Positions 12,191 to 25,444 are shown, numbered from the stretch's first letter. The stretch: DNA of 64,000 nucleotides from Geosiphon pyriformis (GCA_016748015.1 JAAOMT010000468.1:412998-476997), one strand, 5' to 3'. Made by a program: numbers and translations. Notes: generated from the sequence alone by a model not told the origin.

Positions 12191-14015
12191 TTGCTTGATT
12201 ATGAGACCACTGTTAACTGTAGTATCACTGTAATGAGGAAATCTGTTAAAGACTTTGGTCTTTGTAGTGGTAAAAAAGATATTGCTTTTAAAAAAAAAAA
12301 AAAAAGTGGTGTTCTAAAAAATAGTGTTGCTTATGAAATGATTTTGTCTAAAAAAGCTGTTGGTGGTTTTTGGAGGTCTAAAGTTGGCAATACTACCGAA
12401 TCTAATAGTGTCAATATAAAAAAAAAGTGTTTGATAGAAACCAATATAAATTATAATGAAAAAAGTTTATTCATTGAAGGTGATTTTAACTAAACACCAA
12501 AAGGTTCAAGATTAATAATTAAAAAAGCTCTAAGTATATCATTAAGAAAGATCAACTTTTTGGATGATGTTGATGATAATAATATTTTTTAGATACTTCT
12601 GTAGTTCTTCCTTCTCTGCTGAAAAATTTGGTTAATATGTCTATTAAGAAATCATTTACTTTGGATAAAGTTGCTGGAAAATTATCTCAGAAGAAGCTGG
12701 CAGTTGTTAGAAAATTATTTTCTGAAATCAATAGTTTTAAAGAAGCCTCTACCCCTTCAAAATTTGTTGGAATCATCCATGCCTCTTTCATTTCTGAATT
12801 AAGTTTGGCACAGGTTACAAAAAAAGTGGAAGCTGCAAATATATTAGTAAACACCAATCTTAAGAAATCTACTGGTTGTTTAGATCAGGCTGTAGTAGTA
12901 AAGAAAATTCCTGTTGGAACATTGGCTAAGGCTGTGCATGTTGTACTATCTGAGTTTGGAGTAATTAAGTTAATCAAGATACAGTTAGTAGGACTATAAT
13001 AAAAGACTGTAGTTGAGTTTGAGCTGATAGATTAAGCCAATTTGGCCATAACAAAGTGGTCTATTTTAATTGGGAAAGATGCTGTGCATGTAGTCAGGGC
13101 TAATAATGACAGAAAATTTTGGAATGCTAGGAATCATTATAGGGCACTGCTTTATACATTGCCTATAGGGACTAATGTTTATAACATCTGGAACTTTATT
13201 GGCTCTGTAAGTGAGAAAACATGTATCATTGATTGTTATCTGGTTTCATATGCTCATGTTAGATGTGCTGTTGTCTGTTTTAAATCTGTTAAATCATTAA
13301 ATGCTGTCATGAGAATCACATCAGTGCTGAAAAAAGTCAACTTGCACTGGTTTTATTTAAGTTTTGCCAAGTATGCTAAGTATAAGAAATTTAGTCATAT
13401 GTTATTAGATTGTGTTTTGGGTGGAAAAAATTCTTCTGGTGGTTCATCTTATAGGGTGTTGTCAGAGGCAAATAAAAGCAGACTGGCATCTATCTATGCC
13501 AAATGTTTGGCACCAATAGCTTATTCTGTTTTTTTTGGTGGTATTTCTTAGGCGAAAATTATTGGTAAGTTTTCTTTTTCCCTTTTTTTTGTACACAATG
13601 GTTTGGCTGATCTTAGTTCTTTTTTGAAGATAAAACCTCTTTCATTGGTTGCTAATAAATTAAAATTATGTTTGGTTGCTATTGAGAACAGTCTTACCAG
13701 CCTTGCAGGACAAATTAGTGAATTGGCTAAAAGATTGAAGTCACTCATGTTGGCAGTTTCTTAGCTTAGCCTTAGATGTTAACTGTTGGTAATCCCCTTA
13801 TTACAGGATTAGGTGGATAATATAATAATAGGAGAAGACTCAGATGAAGCCACTAGTGGTAAGACTGTTATGGTTTTGGGCTCTTCTGCTCTCCTAATGT
13901 AGCACAATTGGAAAGCATACTAGATAGACTTGTTGCTTTAGTGCTGAGTCTGTTGGCTTGTTTTAATAGTTTGGTTTTGGCTGGTGATATGATTCCTAAA
14001 CCCCTTTCTCAATGG
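12191..14015 (+). pseudogene. LINE B ORF1 (RNA-binding protein, broken)
   Basis: The N-terminal, Lys- and Ser-rich part is readable at 12232-12493; no convincing intact start codon remains. 12628-12999 and 13042-13551 carry the RNA-recognition-like segment (VKKIPVGTLAKAV...LIKIQLVGL) and a decayed knuckle (CAKYKKFSHMLLDC). Between them, at about 12997, Trp-Gln of the sister copies reads as two consecutive TAA codons. From 13560 to 14010 only short coiled-coil-like pieces survive. At the ORF1 end the expected TGA reads TGG, so the ATGA overlap is lost here. The segment was chosen by alignment to LINE C ORF1. Confidence 0.75.
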
Positions 14016-14730
14016 GTGATCTGGTGTAGAAAATTGCTATGTGCAATATTAAAAAAATAAATAATCCTGCAAAACAGATTGATATTATTTATTGGCATAA
14101 AGACATGAACAATTTGGTTTCTATCTTCACAGAAACTAAGCTGAAAGAAAAGATTTGCCTATGAATTATAAACAAATTTGATGGCATTCAAGTATTTACT
14201 TTTAGTCTGAATTCTGGGTATCTGGATGCTGGTATTGTAATTGTCATAAACTCTTTTTTGACAAAACATATATGTAAGATTTCTAAGATGCCTGGATAGC
14301 TCTTCTCTGTTAAATTGCTTTTTAAAAATAAACTTTCTGTTTCAATTTTGGGGCTCTATGCTGGTGTTTCTTCTACAGTTTAGTTTTTCCAAGCTAGTGA
14401 TATCAATTCTCTGATTGCAAAGACTATAAATGAATTTTTTTTTGTTATTTTGGGTAGAGATTTCAATAAAAATGGTTCTTACAGGTGTGTAAGTTTTAAA
14501 AAATGCTCTGATTTAGGTTTGGTCAATTTCTTAGGTAGAAGCTCATTTGCTAAAATGCCAATGTAAACTAATTCTAAGAATGTTGCAAAAACAATTGACT
14601 ATATATTCATTTCTTTTAATCTGGTTAATGTGTTGGTAGATTGTGATATACTTTTTATTGAGAAATATTTTGATACTGATCACTGAGCTGTCTCTGTTTC
14701 TGTGAAACTGGGAAGTTTGTTGGATGTGCA
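14012..14730 (+). pseudogene. LINE B ORF2, endonuclease domain
   Basis: Starts MGDLV followed by TAG, where LINE A has Trp. Endonuclease landmarks in order are ETKL (near 14130), LGLYAG, LGRDFNKNG, AKTIDYIFIS and FDTDH. After the His, Trp or Ser positions are replaced by TGA. The acidic residues and the final Asp-His are still readable, but at least six in-frame stops make the domain non-functional. It aligns with LINE D over its whole length. Confidence 0.8.
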
Positions 14731-17700
14731 TTTGAATCTTTTATGCAAGCAGGCAAATATGAACTGTTGGAAGTTTGATATTAATAATGCTGATGAGGTA
14801 AAATAGAGTAAATTTAAAGATGCTACAGCAGCTAATGCTACAATGTTTTTTGATAACTTTGCTATGTTCAGGCATTTCTTTAATTTGGATGCAATGTGAG
14901 ATGTTGTTTACAAGGTTGTTATTCTTTCAGCTAATGGGATGTTCAAAAAGAAGTGGTTTAAGAGTTTTAATAATATTTTTATTAAAAGATTTTCTAGATT
15001 TTACAGGTTGGAAATTCTAATGTTTGAATTGGTTAAGACTTCTCATTTGATTGCTAGTAAGGAATTTACATTATTGTTGGATAAGTGAAATGTGCTTGAC
15101 ATAAATAGTGCATCAACTGTGAATTTTTTTTTTCTGTTAGGTTCTAATTTTGACATCATTCAGTCAGCTCTGGCCAGAGCAAAAAAGTCTTATTGTTCTT
15201 CCAAATTACTGGAATCTAGAAATGCTAAGGAATTTTACATTAAGTTGGCTATTAGTAAAAGAATAAAGAGTTTTGAATTAGACAAGGATTATACTATTAA
15301 AAATGTGTTGGAGTGCTTTTTTCACAAAGTGGTGCTGAATCATTTGGTTGTGGATGATGAATTGGTCTTGGAGCCCAAGTTAGTCAAATCAAAGGAGGAT
15401 GAAATCATGAAAGATTGAACCAGGAAGTATAAGGTGATTTCTGATATCTTTAATAACTGGTCTTACCAATATCAGTTTTTGGATCATGTTTTTGATGATG
15501 CTTTTTCTGATGTAATGTGTTTGATTGGTTTTGATAAAATGTTTAGTGTAATCTTAAGTCTGTTTAATGGAAAAACAACTGGTCTGTCTGGTATCTCAAA
15601 TAAATTGTGGAAACACTGTGACAATCTGATTTTGGATATGCTCTTGGTGCTTTTGAATTTGTGTTTGATTTGTAAATCAGTATCTGAGCCTTAGAAAAAT
15701 GCTTGGGTTTTGATAATTTTCAAACCATATAAGTGGGAGGGTGTTCTTATGAATATTCATTCTATTGCTTTAATTAAGACAGCTTGCAAAATTTTTTCCA
15801 AAATCTTTTTAGACAGGATTTTTTCTGCTTGTAGTGCTTTTGATATTTTCCAAAGTAATAACTTTTCTGTTTTAAAAAATACAACAACACAGTTTCCTAT
15901 TTTTGTTATTGGTTCTGTGGTCAAGAATGTCTTAGAAAAGAACCAGAAACTGTGGCTTGTTTTGCAGAATATACATTGTTATCTGAATAGAAAAACAAAT
16001 CCAAGTTATGAAGAAATGTAATCAAAAATGTGATAACACAGAATAATGCATAATAATGTAGAATAACATGTTATAACATAATATAATGAATAATAATATA
16101 GGATAATGTGTTATAACATAATATAACTAGCAATAATATATAAAAACAAAGCAATAACAAAAATAACAAAGCAATCAGAAACAATTCTGTAGAACAAAAA
16201 AAATGTATAAAAATGAGCTGTAAAAGTTAAAAAGACATCCAGAGAGAAAATTAAACTTTCAAAGTCAATTAAACTCATAGGTTATAATTATTAAATACTC
16301 TTTCTTTCAAGAATAGTTGCTATTAACTGAAATGGAATTATATTAATAAAATATCTTTTTAATTCTTCAAATCCATGTTATTATTTACTATTTAAACTGT
16401 TGGCACAATAGCTTTTGATTACAGCTATTAACAAGACACTTATTTTTTATTTTATTTATTTTATTTTTTTATTTTTTTATTTTCTTTTGTGGAGCAGCAA
16501 TATAAGAAAATCAACTGTCTGGAAATAGACTTTATAATAGTCTGGTAAAAGAAAGAGGCTCCTCTTAAGTTTGAATATTAACATTATCTTAATAGCTTAC
16601 CAGAAAGGCAAAAAAACATTGCCAAACTCTAATGACTGTGCTCATTAGCTCAGAAAAAATAGCTCATATTACTTACAAAAAGTTACAATATCACAAAACA
16701 TATTTCTGTGCTTTATAACCAAAAAATTCTATGGGTAAATCTATAACAATCAAACAGATCTTTAGAGACTGATAATACTGACACAACAAACAAGTCTACT
16801 GAAAAAAAACCATCAAAAGCTTCCTAAAAACCCAAATCTTAAGCACCAAACATTACCATTAAGTTTATCTGTAACAATGTAAGGCCTATAACTTTGTTGG
16901 ATAAGAACATTTCAAGAGAAGTTTGGTTAGGATCAAAATATGTAGCAAGTTTATTAGATTTTTTTGTGGCATTCACAATAGTCATGTCAACAAAGTGATA
17001 ACAGATTTCAGTTTGACTAATGAGTATTAAGTTCATGATAAATTGGATCAAAGAAAAGTTTTTTCATTTTTTCTTTGGTGCATATTTTATAATCTGCTTT
17101 TATATGAAATTAAGAAGCAGAAAAGCATGTGTGGTTACAGATTGAACTCTTATTTTGTTACTAAGACTGGCTAAATGTAATCTCAGGCTGGAATAACATC
17201 TTTTTTTGCTGTTGGTGTTTTCATTGATGATACAATCTGAATTAATAGTACCCAAAATGCTACACAACATATTCTTAATATTACTAGTGAATTTTTTCAG
17301 TTCAATGACATTTTAATTAACAATAACAAGACTGTAGCTATTTTTATTAACTGCAAGATTACAAACTCATTTTTGACTGTTAGTGGCTTGTCTATTTCTA
17401 TTACTAAAAAAGGAGTGTTTCATCACTACTTGGGCATTTTTTTATCTTTTGAGAGTTTGTTGAAGCCTAGCTTGGCTAAAGCTTATTTGGATGTTTAGTT
17501 TTTTACCAATCTAGTTTTAAGGAAGGCAATCTCTGATAAGCAGTTTGTATATTTGGTGTTTGCAGTTTTCTATTCTATTATTGATTATAAAACTCAATTC
17601 AGTTACATTCCTGTTGATATGTGTATTAAATGGGATGCTCTAATTCACAAGGGTTTGAAATCTAAATCTGGTTTGCTACTTAATTTTTCCAATAATACTA

Positions 17701-17750
17701 TTTATTATTCTTCTCTTTATAGTCTGAAAACATTTGAACAAGTTTAAGTT
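14731..17750 (+). pseudogene. LINE B ORF2, linker and reverse transcriptase (interrupted by the LTR)
   Basis: 15092-15418 and 15434-15694 give the linker and the TTGLSGISNKLWKH block. 15710-15976 gives the following RT blocks, ending inside motif A, where LVLQN has Asn (AAT, 15968-15970) in place of catalytic Asp. The LTR is inserted directly behind it. The frame resumes at 16877. Motif C reads FIDD at 17220-17231 and is intact, but the next Trp codon is TGA (17238-17240). 17553-17747 is the thumb region. Confidence 0.8.
15977..16876 (+). mobile_element. Solo gypsy LTR (~900 bp) inside LINE B
   Basis: It starts TGTTATC and ends ATCTGTAACA, the same end as the gypsy LTRs at 34120, 36334, 39609 and 48841. 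The middle shares the AATAGCT...ATTACAGCTATTAACAAGA block and a T-rich tract with them. No internal gypsy sequence is attached, so it is a solo LTR, normally the result of recombination between two LTRs. Left flank ACAT and right flank ATGT do not match, so no target-site duplication is claimed. It interrupts RT motif A of the host LINE. Confidence 0.75.
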
Positions 17751-19604
17751 AAAAACAAGTTAGCTGCTGTTGTTTTTTTTGTAAACTTTATTGGAATTTT
17801 GGGTCAGCTGTTTTCTCACAAATTATATGACCTGCAGGTTCTTAGCTGGCATTTAATCTACTTTTTGCAGTTTTCTGTTCATATTTAAGTCAATGCTTCA
17901 AATAATTTTTTGGCAGGTGTGATCTGTATTTTTTCTGGATGTGATTTGTCTTTGGATATTCTTTTGGCCAATGCTTTTAAGTTTTAAGATAGGACTTCTA
18001 TGTTTCTTGTTTTCAGTAATTCAAATTATTTTAAGTATTTTTTTTTACTTTGGCATTATAGAATTGCTTTTGTGGAACAGCTTTACAGTCATAAGAGCTC
18101 TGTTTTTAATTGGAAGACCTTTAAGTGGTGGAAATAGTAGGACTCTCATGGCCCAATTCCCATTTGATTTGAGCTTTCTGTTCATTTTCTTTGTGGTGAG
18201 TTTTTTTCTTCTATCCACTCTCCACCTCTAAGCAGCTGTGGCTTTTCAAACATTCTTAAGTCTCATGAATTTGAGGTCATTTGTAACAGTCTTTTAGGTG
18301 CTAAAGCTGACTAACTTTCAGTCTATACAGATGGATCTTTAAGAGGTTTGGAAACTTTGGACATAAAAGCTAGTACTGCAGCTTTTTTTAAGAACATAGA
18401 TTTGGGTTTGGGTGTTGGGATCTTTGGTTTAATGTTTTCTACTATAACAGAGTTGTAGGCTATTGTATTGGCTCTTGAATGTATTCTTTCATTTTGTTTA
18501 GTTAACCTATATTTAAATAGCCAGACTGCTTTAAATAATTGCAGGTCGAAATTAATTTTGGTTTGTCCAGATTTTAGAAATCATTGTTAGATTGAATGCC
18601 ACCACATTGTGAATGTTATCTGATGCAAAAATTTGGACTTTAGTTGGCACAAGGTTAAAAATCACTTGGGTGTTTTAGATAATGAATGTGCTAATACATT
18701 TGCCAAGGCTGCTGCTTTCTCTAATTGGTGCCTTTCATATTTAGTTGGTGAGCATTATATTAGGGCTAATAGTAATGCTGTTTCTGGCAGCTCTAGACAT
18801 TTCATTCATAGAATATTTCAGTCAGTTCATTGTGCACATTGGGAGATTGGCTCTGGTTTCCAGTTTGTGTTGGATAGTTTATGTGTGAATATTGATTGGT
18901 TTAAGTTATTTTTGGTGTGGCATTCTGATTTTCATATGACTACTGGTTTCACCAGCAAATGTTCTGTTGAGTTCTGCACTTATTTTATAAAAGCTTTACA
19001 TTATTAACTACCTGTCACTTTGCACAAATGGCTTTACAACAAGTGCTATCCCAGTGTAATATGTTTGTTTTGTGATAAAGTAGAGATATCAAACCATGCT
19101 TTTTCTTGTGTTTTTGATGTTGCTGGTTGTGCTCAGTTATTGAATATTCATGCAACTGCTTGGGGAGCACTTGCTGGTCTTTTTTGCTCTGCTTCTTGTG
19201 TTTTACAGCTGTTGTCTACTTGTGTCTCTAATATTGTAATTAGTATGGCTCTGTGTAAGAGCTTTGTTTTCAATAATTGGTATCATGAATCTGTTTCTAT
19301 TTTCAAGGATTCTAAGGTAGCAAGTCGAAATATTGTTGATTTTGTGTACAGGTTTTGTCTGGCATTCCAAAACAAATTTTGGTTGGTTTGTGCCAAACAC
19401 AGAGCTTTTATAGAGAAGAATATGCTAATTCTGCTTGATAAATCCATTTTTATTTCAGTTTTTAGGCTTTTTTTAATGCTTTTGACTGGTATAGTCAAAT
19501 TGTTAAGTATAGCTAAGACTATTGATGTTGGTTTTGGTTTTCATAAATCTTGTTTGTTTTTCTTGAGTATAGGAGACACAGTTTTTGTTTATATAGGTGT
19601 TTAG
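17751..19604 (+). pseudogene. LINE B ORF2, connection, RNase H and C-terminal zinc-binding part
   Basis: RNase H starts near 18310 (SVYTDGSL). The Glu block reads TEL-stop-AIVLALE because a Gln codon became TAG. The third acidic position reads LNSQ (Asp to Asn) and the last NECAN (Asp to Asn). Three of the four active-site neighbourhoods are therefore damaged. 18633-19007 continues the WHKVK region and 19020-19604 holds the CLFC...NHAFSC zinc-binding motif and the natural C-terminus ending at 19604. Confidence 0.78.
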
Positions 19605-19738
19605 TGTTATTTTAACTGGTCTGAATGGCTGGTCACATGTGAAAAATACATGATTCACACCTAGTTTAGATTAATTGTATGATATATTATATTAGGTAGT
19701 ATTTGGATCTCACTCATTAAATATAATAAAAAAAAAAT
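19605..19738 (+). repeat. LINE B 3' tail and poly-A
   Basis: Shared tail with GGCTGGTCACATGTGAAAAA, CACCTAGTTTAGAT and TAGGTAGTATTTGGATCTCACTCATTAAA-like landmarks, closest to LINE D and E, followed by an A-run. Confidence 0.75.
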
Positions 19739-20821
19739 AACAGAAAACTAAAATTATAAAAACTAAAAACAATATAATAAGTTTAAAATATTATTGTATA
19801 TATTATTAATAAATACTATTGTTTATAATTTTAAAGATTTGTTAAATAAAATAAATAAAAATACTTATATTATTAATTATAATTTTTATATATACAATAA
19901 AATTAATATATATTATTATTTATTTTGAATTTAAAAAAATTTAAACAGATTTTATTATGTTATTTTAATATTTAATAAAATAAATTTATTTTAAACTAAT
20001 CTAAATTTGGCTTTTATAAAAATTAAAAACATTTTGATTATATAAAATTAAAGTCTAATTTTTTTAAAAATTTGTTTAAAAAATTTATTATTAATAACTA
20101 AGCAAAATTATTTTGTTATTATTTATGTCAAAAAATGTTTTATTTTGTTGTTTTTAGTAACAAGTTTTAAACTTAAATAATTTAAAAACCAAGATAACAA
20201 AGCTTTCAAGTTTTTTTAATATTATTTTATTAAAATTAAATATTTTATTTGTTAAAAATAAATCTAATATTTATTTTTTTAATAATAAAAAATTAATATA
20301 TATAATATATATATAATATAAACAATCTAATTAAACAAAATATTATAATTAAATAATGCAAAAAATTGGAAATTTTATTTTAATTATTATAAAAACTAAA
20401 TTAAAAATTAGTTAAATTATAAACTATAAATAAATTTAATAAAATTAAAATATTTTCTTTTAAGACTAATTTAAATAATATAAATTTTAAAATTATGTTA
20501 ATATTATTATTATTAAACATATTTGCAAAGTTTTTAAAATAATTAGACAACTTTTGTTAATTTGTTTGCTTTTTAAAATTGTTTTTTAGTCATAATTTTA
20601 AATTTATATATTAAAATTTTATAGAAAATTAAATTAATATAGACTAAAAGTATTAATATTATAATTTTCAAAACAGTAAATAAAAGTTTTTTTGTGATTT
20701 TAAATAACAATTTTAATAAAAATAATTTTAAAAAAAGTGTAAATTATTATAATTTTTAATATAATAGTTTTTTAATTAATACTTTAATATAAAATAACTT
20801 TAAAAAATAGTTAAAAAAAAA
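19739..20821. other. AT-rich region (~1.1 kb), no gene seen
   Basis: Nearly all A/T with short homopolymers; no open frame with a recognisable product. Its texture matches the most decayed elements of the window, so an ancient retroelement relic is likely, but no specific alignment could be supported by eye. Confidence 0.45.
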
Positions 20822-23100
20822 CTCTTTGTATTTTTAATTTTATAATCATAACTAAAGCAAAAAGTAAAAAGACTATACCCATTGCTTTTTTATAATAACT
20901 AATAAGGTTTCAATATGAAAGGGTCTTTCTATTATTGAAGCAGTTAAACATAATGTTTTGGCTATATTTTTCTTAGTTATTAATAGTAATAAGCTGTCTT
21001 TGGTGGTCACTGAAGTATCTTTCTCATCTTTAACTGGTTTTATACCAATCAAAGTTTTCTCAAAGAGATACATTTAGGTTAGTTTTAATGTTGTCTCTAT
21101 TTTTTTCAAGAGCCCAAAAGTTTTTAATAACAGACCAGTTAACAAATTGGTTTTCTCTATCATAGCTTTTATATCTGGTGCTACTAGTACTACTTCTTTA
21201 AACAAAATAGTCAAAAAAATCAAAGTTTCAAAAAAATAAGAACAGTTGTTTGTCTCTGCTATTGTTACACTAAACCTATTTGTGGTTTCAATTGGAATCT
21301 TAAATAAAATTTCTATTGTTTCATTTGACATGTTATTTAAAATAGGTCAAGATTAACTACTGACTGTATTGCCAAATGTGGTGCTTTCCAGTAGATTTTT
21401 ATTAGTTTTAGAAATAAAACAACTATCTTCTATTAAGTCATTTGTTCTTAGAAACTGGATTGATCAAATGGTAACTAAATCATTTTTTCTGGTTTTTGGT
21501 ATTGTTGCTAATGGTACTTGGAAAACTATTACTAGTTGTTAAAAATTTACTGGATAAGTGACATCTACTTTAGTATCTAATGATACTTTCAAGATCAAAT
21601 TGGTTTATGTTAAAGCTGTTTTTTAGTTTGTACATGGTTTTTTGGGTGCAAAGTCAATGTTAAAAGACAATATAAAGCTTTTTTGTATAGAATTTGCCTT
21701 TTAAAGTTCTTTGAATACAGTATTTTTAGTTAAATTTACAAGTTTTGTTTGCTTTGTTTCTCTTAAAATTGCCAAGTCTTTGGTGGTTTCTGAGTTTGGC
21801 TCTTTTTTTGCTACTGTTGTGCTGTATAATGTATTTTTAGATGTGTTGCTATTAATATTAAGACAGCTCTTAATGTTTTTGGTATAATTACTTATGTTGT
21901 GCTAAAGTTTATTAGTATTTGGCAATATATGGTAGTTTATTTTAAGAAGCTAGACTCTGTTGTATTTGTTTTAACTTATTGGTCAGTTTTGGTGGACAGA
22001 GATAACATTAGAATTCTCTTTTTGATAAATCAAAATAAGACTATTTTGTCTTATAATAAGTTTAAGACCAAGTTGATTAATCTTTTTTTTGGATGTATAG
22101 CTTTTGAAATTAGTGATATGATTTTTTAGGTTGGTAGTTAAACATGTTTATTTTTTATTTTTCTGAATCTGGTTATCGTTTCCAATTTGTTTTGGTTATA
22201 TTTGGTTTTCAGATTGACTTGGATGCTATAGTACTCAAGATTAGTATACTGAAAATATGTTGTATCTAATGAAAAACTCCTAAAAATTGGTGCTGTTTTC
22301 AGTGTTAAGATTTAGATTATCTGGCTTTGGATTATAAGATGTTTTTATCTCTCCTTCTTAAAACTTCCAAGGTGTTTACTTCTCATGTTATTAATAACAG
22401 GTTTTATGTTAAAGCTGCTGCTTCTGTGTTTTTATTGATTTCTAGTACTTTAGTTAATTCAGCTTTTTCTGCTAATATAATATCTGATAATTTTATGGTC
22501 TCTTTTTGGTTGATTTTTTTAGAATTAAAATTGGCCAAACTTTTTGTTTTAGTCAATTCTATTGTTAAGTCTGTTGGTTTTATGGTAAAAGTATTTAAAC
22601 ATTTATTAATGAAGACTTGGTTTTAAGTAGTGCTCTTGGTCTTAGGATTAATGAAGTTTTGATACATATAAGTTTCTTCAGCAAAGCTGTTGGTAAGCTA
22701 GAACATAAAGTGATTGCTTTAAAAACTGAGTGTAACTATAAAGACATTGATATGTTTGGTTCTTATGTAAATTTGTTTTTTATTAATAATGATATATTTT
22801 CTAATTTGATGTTATTTTGGAAACATAAATCTGTTGTTGTTAAGACTAATGCTTTTAAAATGACAGAGTAGTTGGTTGGTTTAGTTAATAATAGTGCTAC
22901 ATTGTTTAAAATTGTTCAAAAAATGTTTTTTTTGAGTAAGTTTTCTTCTGGAATATCAATATAATATAGCCTGAACTGGCTTAAGTAGCTAATTACATGT
23001 AGAAAATGTGTAAACTATATTTAGCACTGGAATACTTAGTTTGTTCTTAATTTCTAAATAATAATTGGGCTTTGTTTATTAAATTTAATAATAATAATAA
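20822..23100 (+). mobile_element. ORF1-only LINE-type element, copy 2 (~2.27 kb)
   Basis: It has the same 5' start (CTTTGTATTTTTAATTTTAT), the same internal order and the same 3' tail (22965-23085) as the copies at 341-4309 and 30631-32870. It ends in an A-rich run with an AAT repeat. No endonuclease or RT is encoded between ORF1 and the tail. Both start Met codons of the 30651 copy read ATA here. Confidence 0.8.
20846..22960 (+). pseudogene. Broken ORF1 of copy 2
   Basis: Readable blocks follow the order of the copy at 30651. They comprise a Ser/Lys-rich N-terminus to about 21330, an FAN...FTS-like middle, and the RNA-recognition-like IWQYMVVYFKKLDS block at 21899-22129. The CCHC knuckle, at about 22295-22320, is decayed beyond use: its third and fourth ligands are changed and a Gln codon is TAA. 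The coiled-coil-like C-terminal region is at 22327-22871. Stops at Trp and Gln positions and frame changes separate the blocks. Two long minus-strand frames at 20873-21331 are only mirror images of this gene. Confidence 0.7.
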
Positions 23101-23467
23101 AAACTTTAAAAATATATAAAAAACTATTAGATTTTAAAGTTAATTTAATTTAAAAACCAAAAAATAAAATAAATAAAAATTTAAAATTATCAATATTAAA
23201 ATTAAAAAATAAAGTTGTTTTGGTTTATTTTTGTTATTTAAAATACTAAATTGTTTAAATATATTTTATTTGGTTAAAAACTTAGATATTATATAAAATA
23301 TTTTAAATAAAATTGTTTTAAAATTATATAATTAGGATTTATAAAAAATTTTAAATTAAACCAATTGGTATTTAAGATTTTAAAAGCTTTTAAATCAAAT
23401 AATTTTAATAGTTTAATTATATTATTATATATTTAATAATAATTATATAAAATACTAATTAAAACAT
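23101..23467. other. AT-rich spacer, no gene seen
   Basis: About 370 bp of A/T-rich sequence between two plus-strand elements. It contains no open frame with a recognisable product and no unit repeat. Confidence 0.5.
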
Positions 23468-23578
23468 ATTTTTCTCTTACCTCCACAAATCCCCAAAAAG
23501 TGTATTTTCTGAAAAAAAAAGTTTTTTGTTTTTTTAGTCTATATCAATATTTCTTTACCTAATAGTAACTCATTTTTC

Positions 23579-25444
23579 ATGGATATGAAAGCTACTGCTA
23601 ATAGCACTACACCTAAGAAGAGGACTCCTAAGAGTGCTTTTTAAGGTCCTGCTGATGGCTTCTTTTCTCAGAAGAAAAAGGTTGTTTTTGGTAATGTAAA
23701 ACATTTTGGTGATGAAAAGAATATATCCTTGAGCAAATCTGGATCTAGTGGCAGTGTGTATTCTGATGTGGAGAGTCTTTCTAGTGAGGATGAGAATGTT
23801 AGCATGTCTGAAACAAATGGTGAGTTTCTTTTGGGTTCAGTGGCTACTATGCCCAAGACAAAGCAAGTCAACACTGGTGCTGGTTTTGGTTTTCCACTTG
23901 GCTCTCCTAATTTTCATATGGATGATGATGAAGTTGTGCTCCCTTCTCACTTGTCTATCTCTTTGAAAAAGAAATGAATTGACCCTAAAATTATCAAGAC
24001 TCCTGTGAAAGTGTCAATTAAAAAGTCATTTGCTTTGGATATTAATCTCTTAGCTGTGGAGGGTAAATCGGCAATGGCAAAGACTCAGTTAATTAGAAAA
24101 ATTTTCTCAACAATCAATGGTTTTGGAGGGACCACTACCCTTTCAAAATTTGAGGAGATCATCAGATCAACGTTTACATTAGAAAAAAGCATGGAAATGA
24201 CTGTGTTATTGGCCAGAGAAAATAAGATTGTTATAAACACCAATCTCAAAAAACAAGAAGTGTGTTTAGATTGGGCTGTGGTGATCAAAGAAATTTTCAT
24301 GAATATACCAAAGAAAATAATTGTCACTGCAGCTGCCAAGTTTGAAGAGATTAGGTCAATCAAAATTCAGTTAATTGGCATGTGGCAAAAGGCTGTGGTA
24401 GAGTTTGCCAAATTATGTTAAGCTGATCTACTGGCATCGAAATGGTCATTCCTAATTGGGAAAAATTCAATATATGTTGCCAAAGCTGTGAAAGATTGCA
24501 ATGTTTAGACATCAAGAGATTGGTTTAGGGTGCTGTTGTTTACTTTGCCGGTGGAAACAACTGCACATAATCTTGGTACCCTTTTGGAAAAGACTGGAGA
24601 AAAAACTTGCATCATTAATCGTTCATTAGAAACTGGCAATAGGTTTCATTGTGCTGTAGTTGGTTTTGAGTTTAATAAGGAGTTGGAATCTGCTTTTTTC
24701 ACTGAGCCTATTTTCAGTGGCATTCATCTTTTTTGGACTAGATTAGATTTGGTTCAGTATGGGAAGTGTAGGTGTTTTGGTCATTCAGTCCTGAAGTGTG
24801 ATGTCCATGATGTTCTATCTTTTATATCTTCTGAGTTGTTGAAAAAACTCTCTCTTGGTGCGAATCATCTTTAGCTGACAAAATTGTATGCCAAAAAAAA
24901 TGTTCCCATCTCTCGTCTTGCTGCCTTTGGTGGCAAATTATGGGTTTAAGTGGTGTCTAGTGCCTCCTCTTCTGGTGGCTCTTCTTTCAGTTCTGGTTTG
25001 TTTTCTGGTGGCATGCCTCCCATTGTGGGCCTCTCTAGTCATCAGATTGTTGGTTTAAATGATTGTTTGGCAGTATTAGAGTGCTTTTTGGAGATTTTTT
25101 CAGATCAAGTTTCTGTTATTCTTAAAAAATTGAGTTTCGTTGAACTGGTGCCATTGGCAGCTTCTTCTTGTGTTCCTTCTTTGGCTGTTTTTGTGCCTTC
25201 AGCTTCAGTTGTGGATTCGGATATGATTCTGGATGATGTGTTGGCTTTGGTTGATCCTCCTTTTTCTGGTAGTAGTGAGTCTGCTACTATTCTCAGTTCA
25301 AGTGGTTCAAAAGTCTATACCTCCAAGATAGGTGGTTTGGAATCTAAGATGTCTGTTCTAAAGACTTCATTCGGTTCAATTCTGGTAAGGTTAAATCTTT
25401 TGTGTTCTGGTTTGGATTCGTTTTTGGCCTCTTTGTTCCAATGA
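23579..25444 (+). pseudogene. LINE C ORF1, RNA-binding protein (broken)
   Basis: The ATG at 23579 opens a Lys/Thr-rich basic N-terminus. Stops follow near 23640 (TAA), 23975 (TGA), 24419 (TAA), 24507 (TAG), 24872 (TAG) and 24947 (TAA). An acidic SLSSEDE segment lies at about 23775. The RNA-recognition-like segment is in 24005-24421 (VIKEIFMNI...RSIKIQLIGMWQK). The knuckle is decayed (YGKCRCFGHSVLKC near 24760-24800). 24950-25444 is a Ser-rich tail with a heptad-like end very similar to LINE A, although the N-terminal half is not. The protein ends at the ATGA overlap. Confidence 0.8.
25441..25444 (+). other. ORF1 stop / ORF2 start overlap (ATGA)
   Basis: CAA-TGA ends ORF1 and ATG-AGT-GAC starts ORF2 on the same four bases, as in LINE A and D. 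Confidence 0.85.

Larger units (their letters stand above)
12091..19738 (+). mobile_element. LINE B, full-length non-LTR retrotransposon (split by a solo LTR)
   Basis: It starts with CTTTTTTCTCTT (12091) and ends in an A-run (19726-19738) after the shared 3' tail (19605-19725). Without the 900-bp LTR at 15977-16876 its length is about 6.75 kb, matching the other complete LINEs. ORF2 and the tail are closest to LINE D and E; ORF1 is of its own type. It is heavily mutated in every domain. Confidence 0.85.

Noticed and set aside
15973-16880. Target-site duplication ACAT/ATGT around the solo LTR in LINE B
   Set aside because: The two flanks are reverse complements, not direct repeats, and the host reading frame cannot be restored by removing one copy.
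20873-21331. Minus-strand frames over the second ORF1-only element
   Set aside because: Antisense shadows of the plus-strand ORF1; no recognisable motif.
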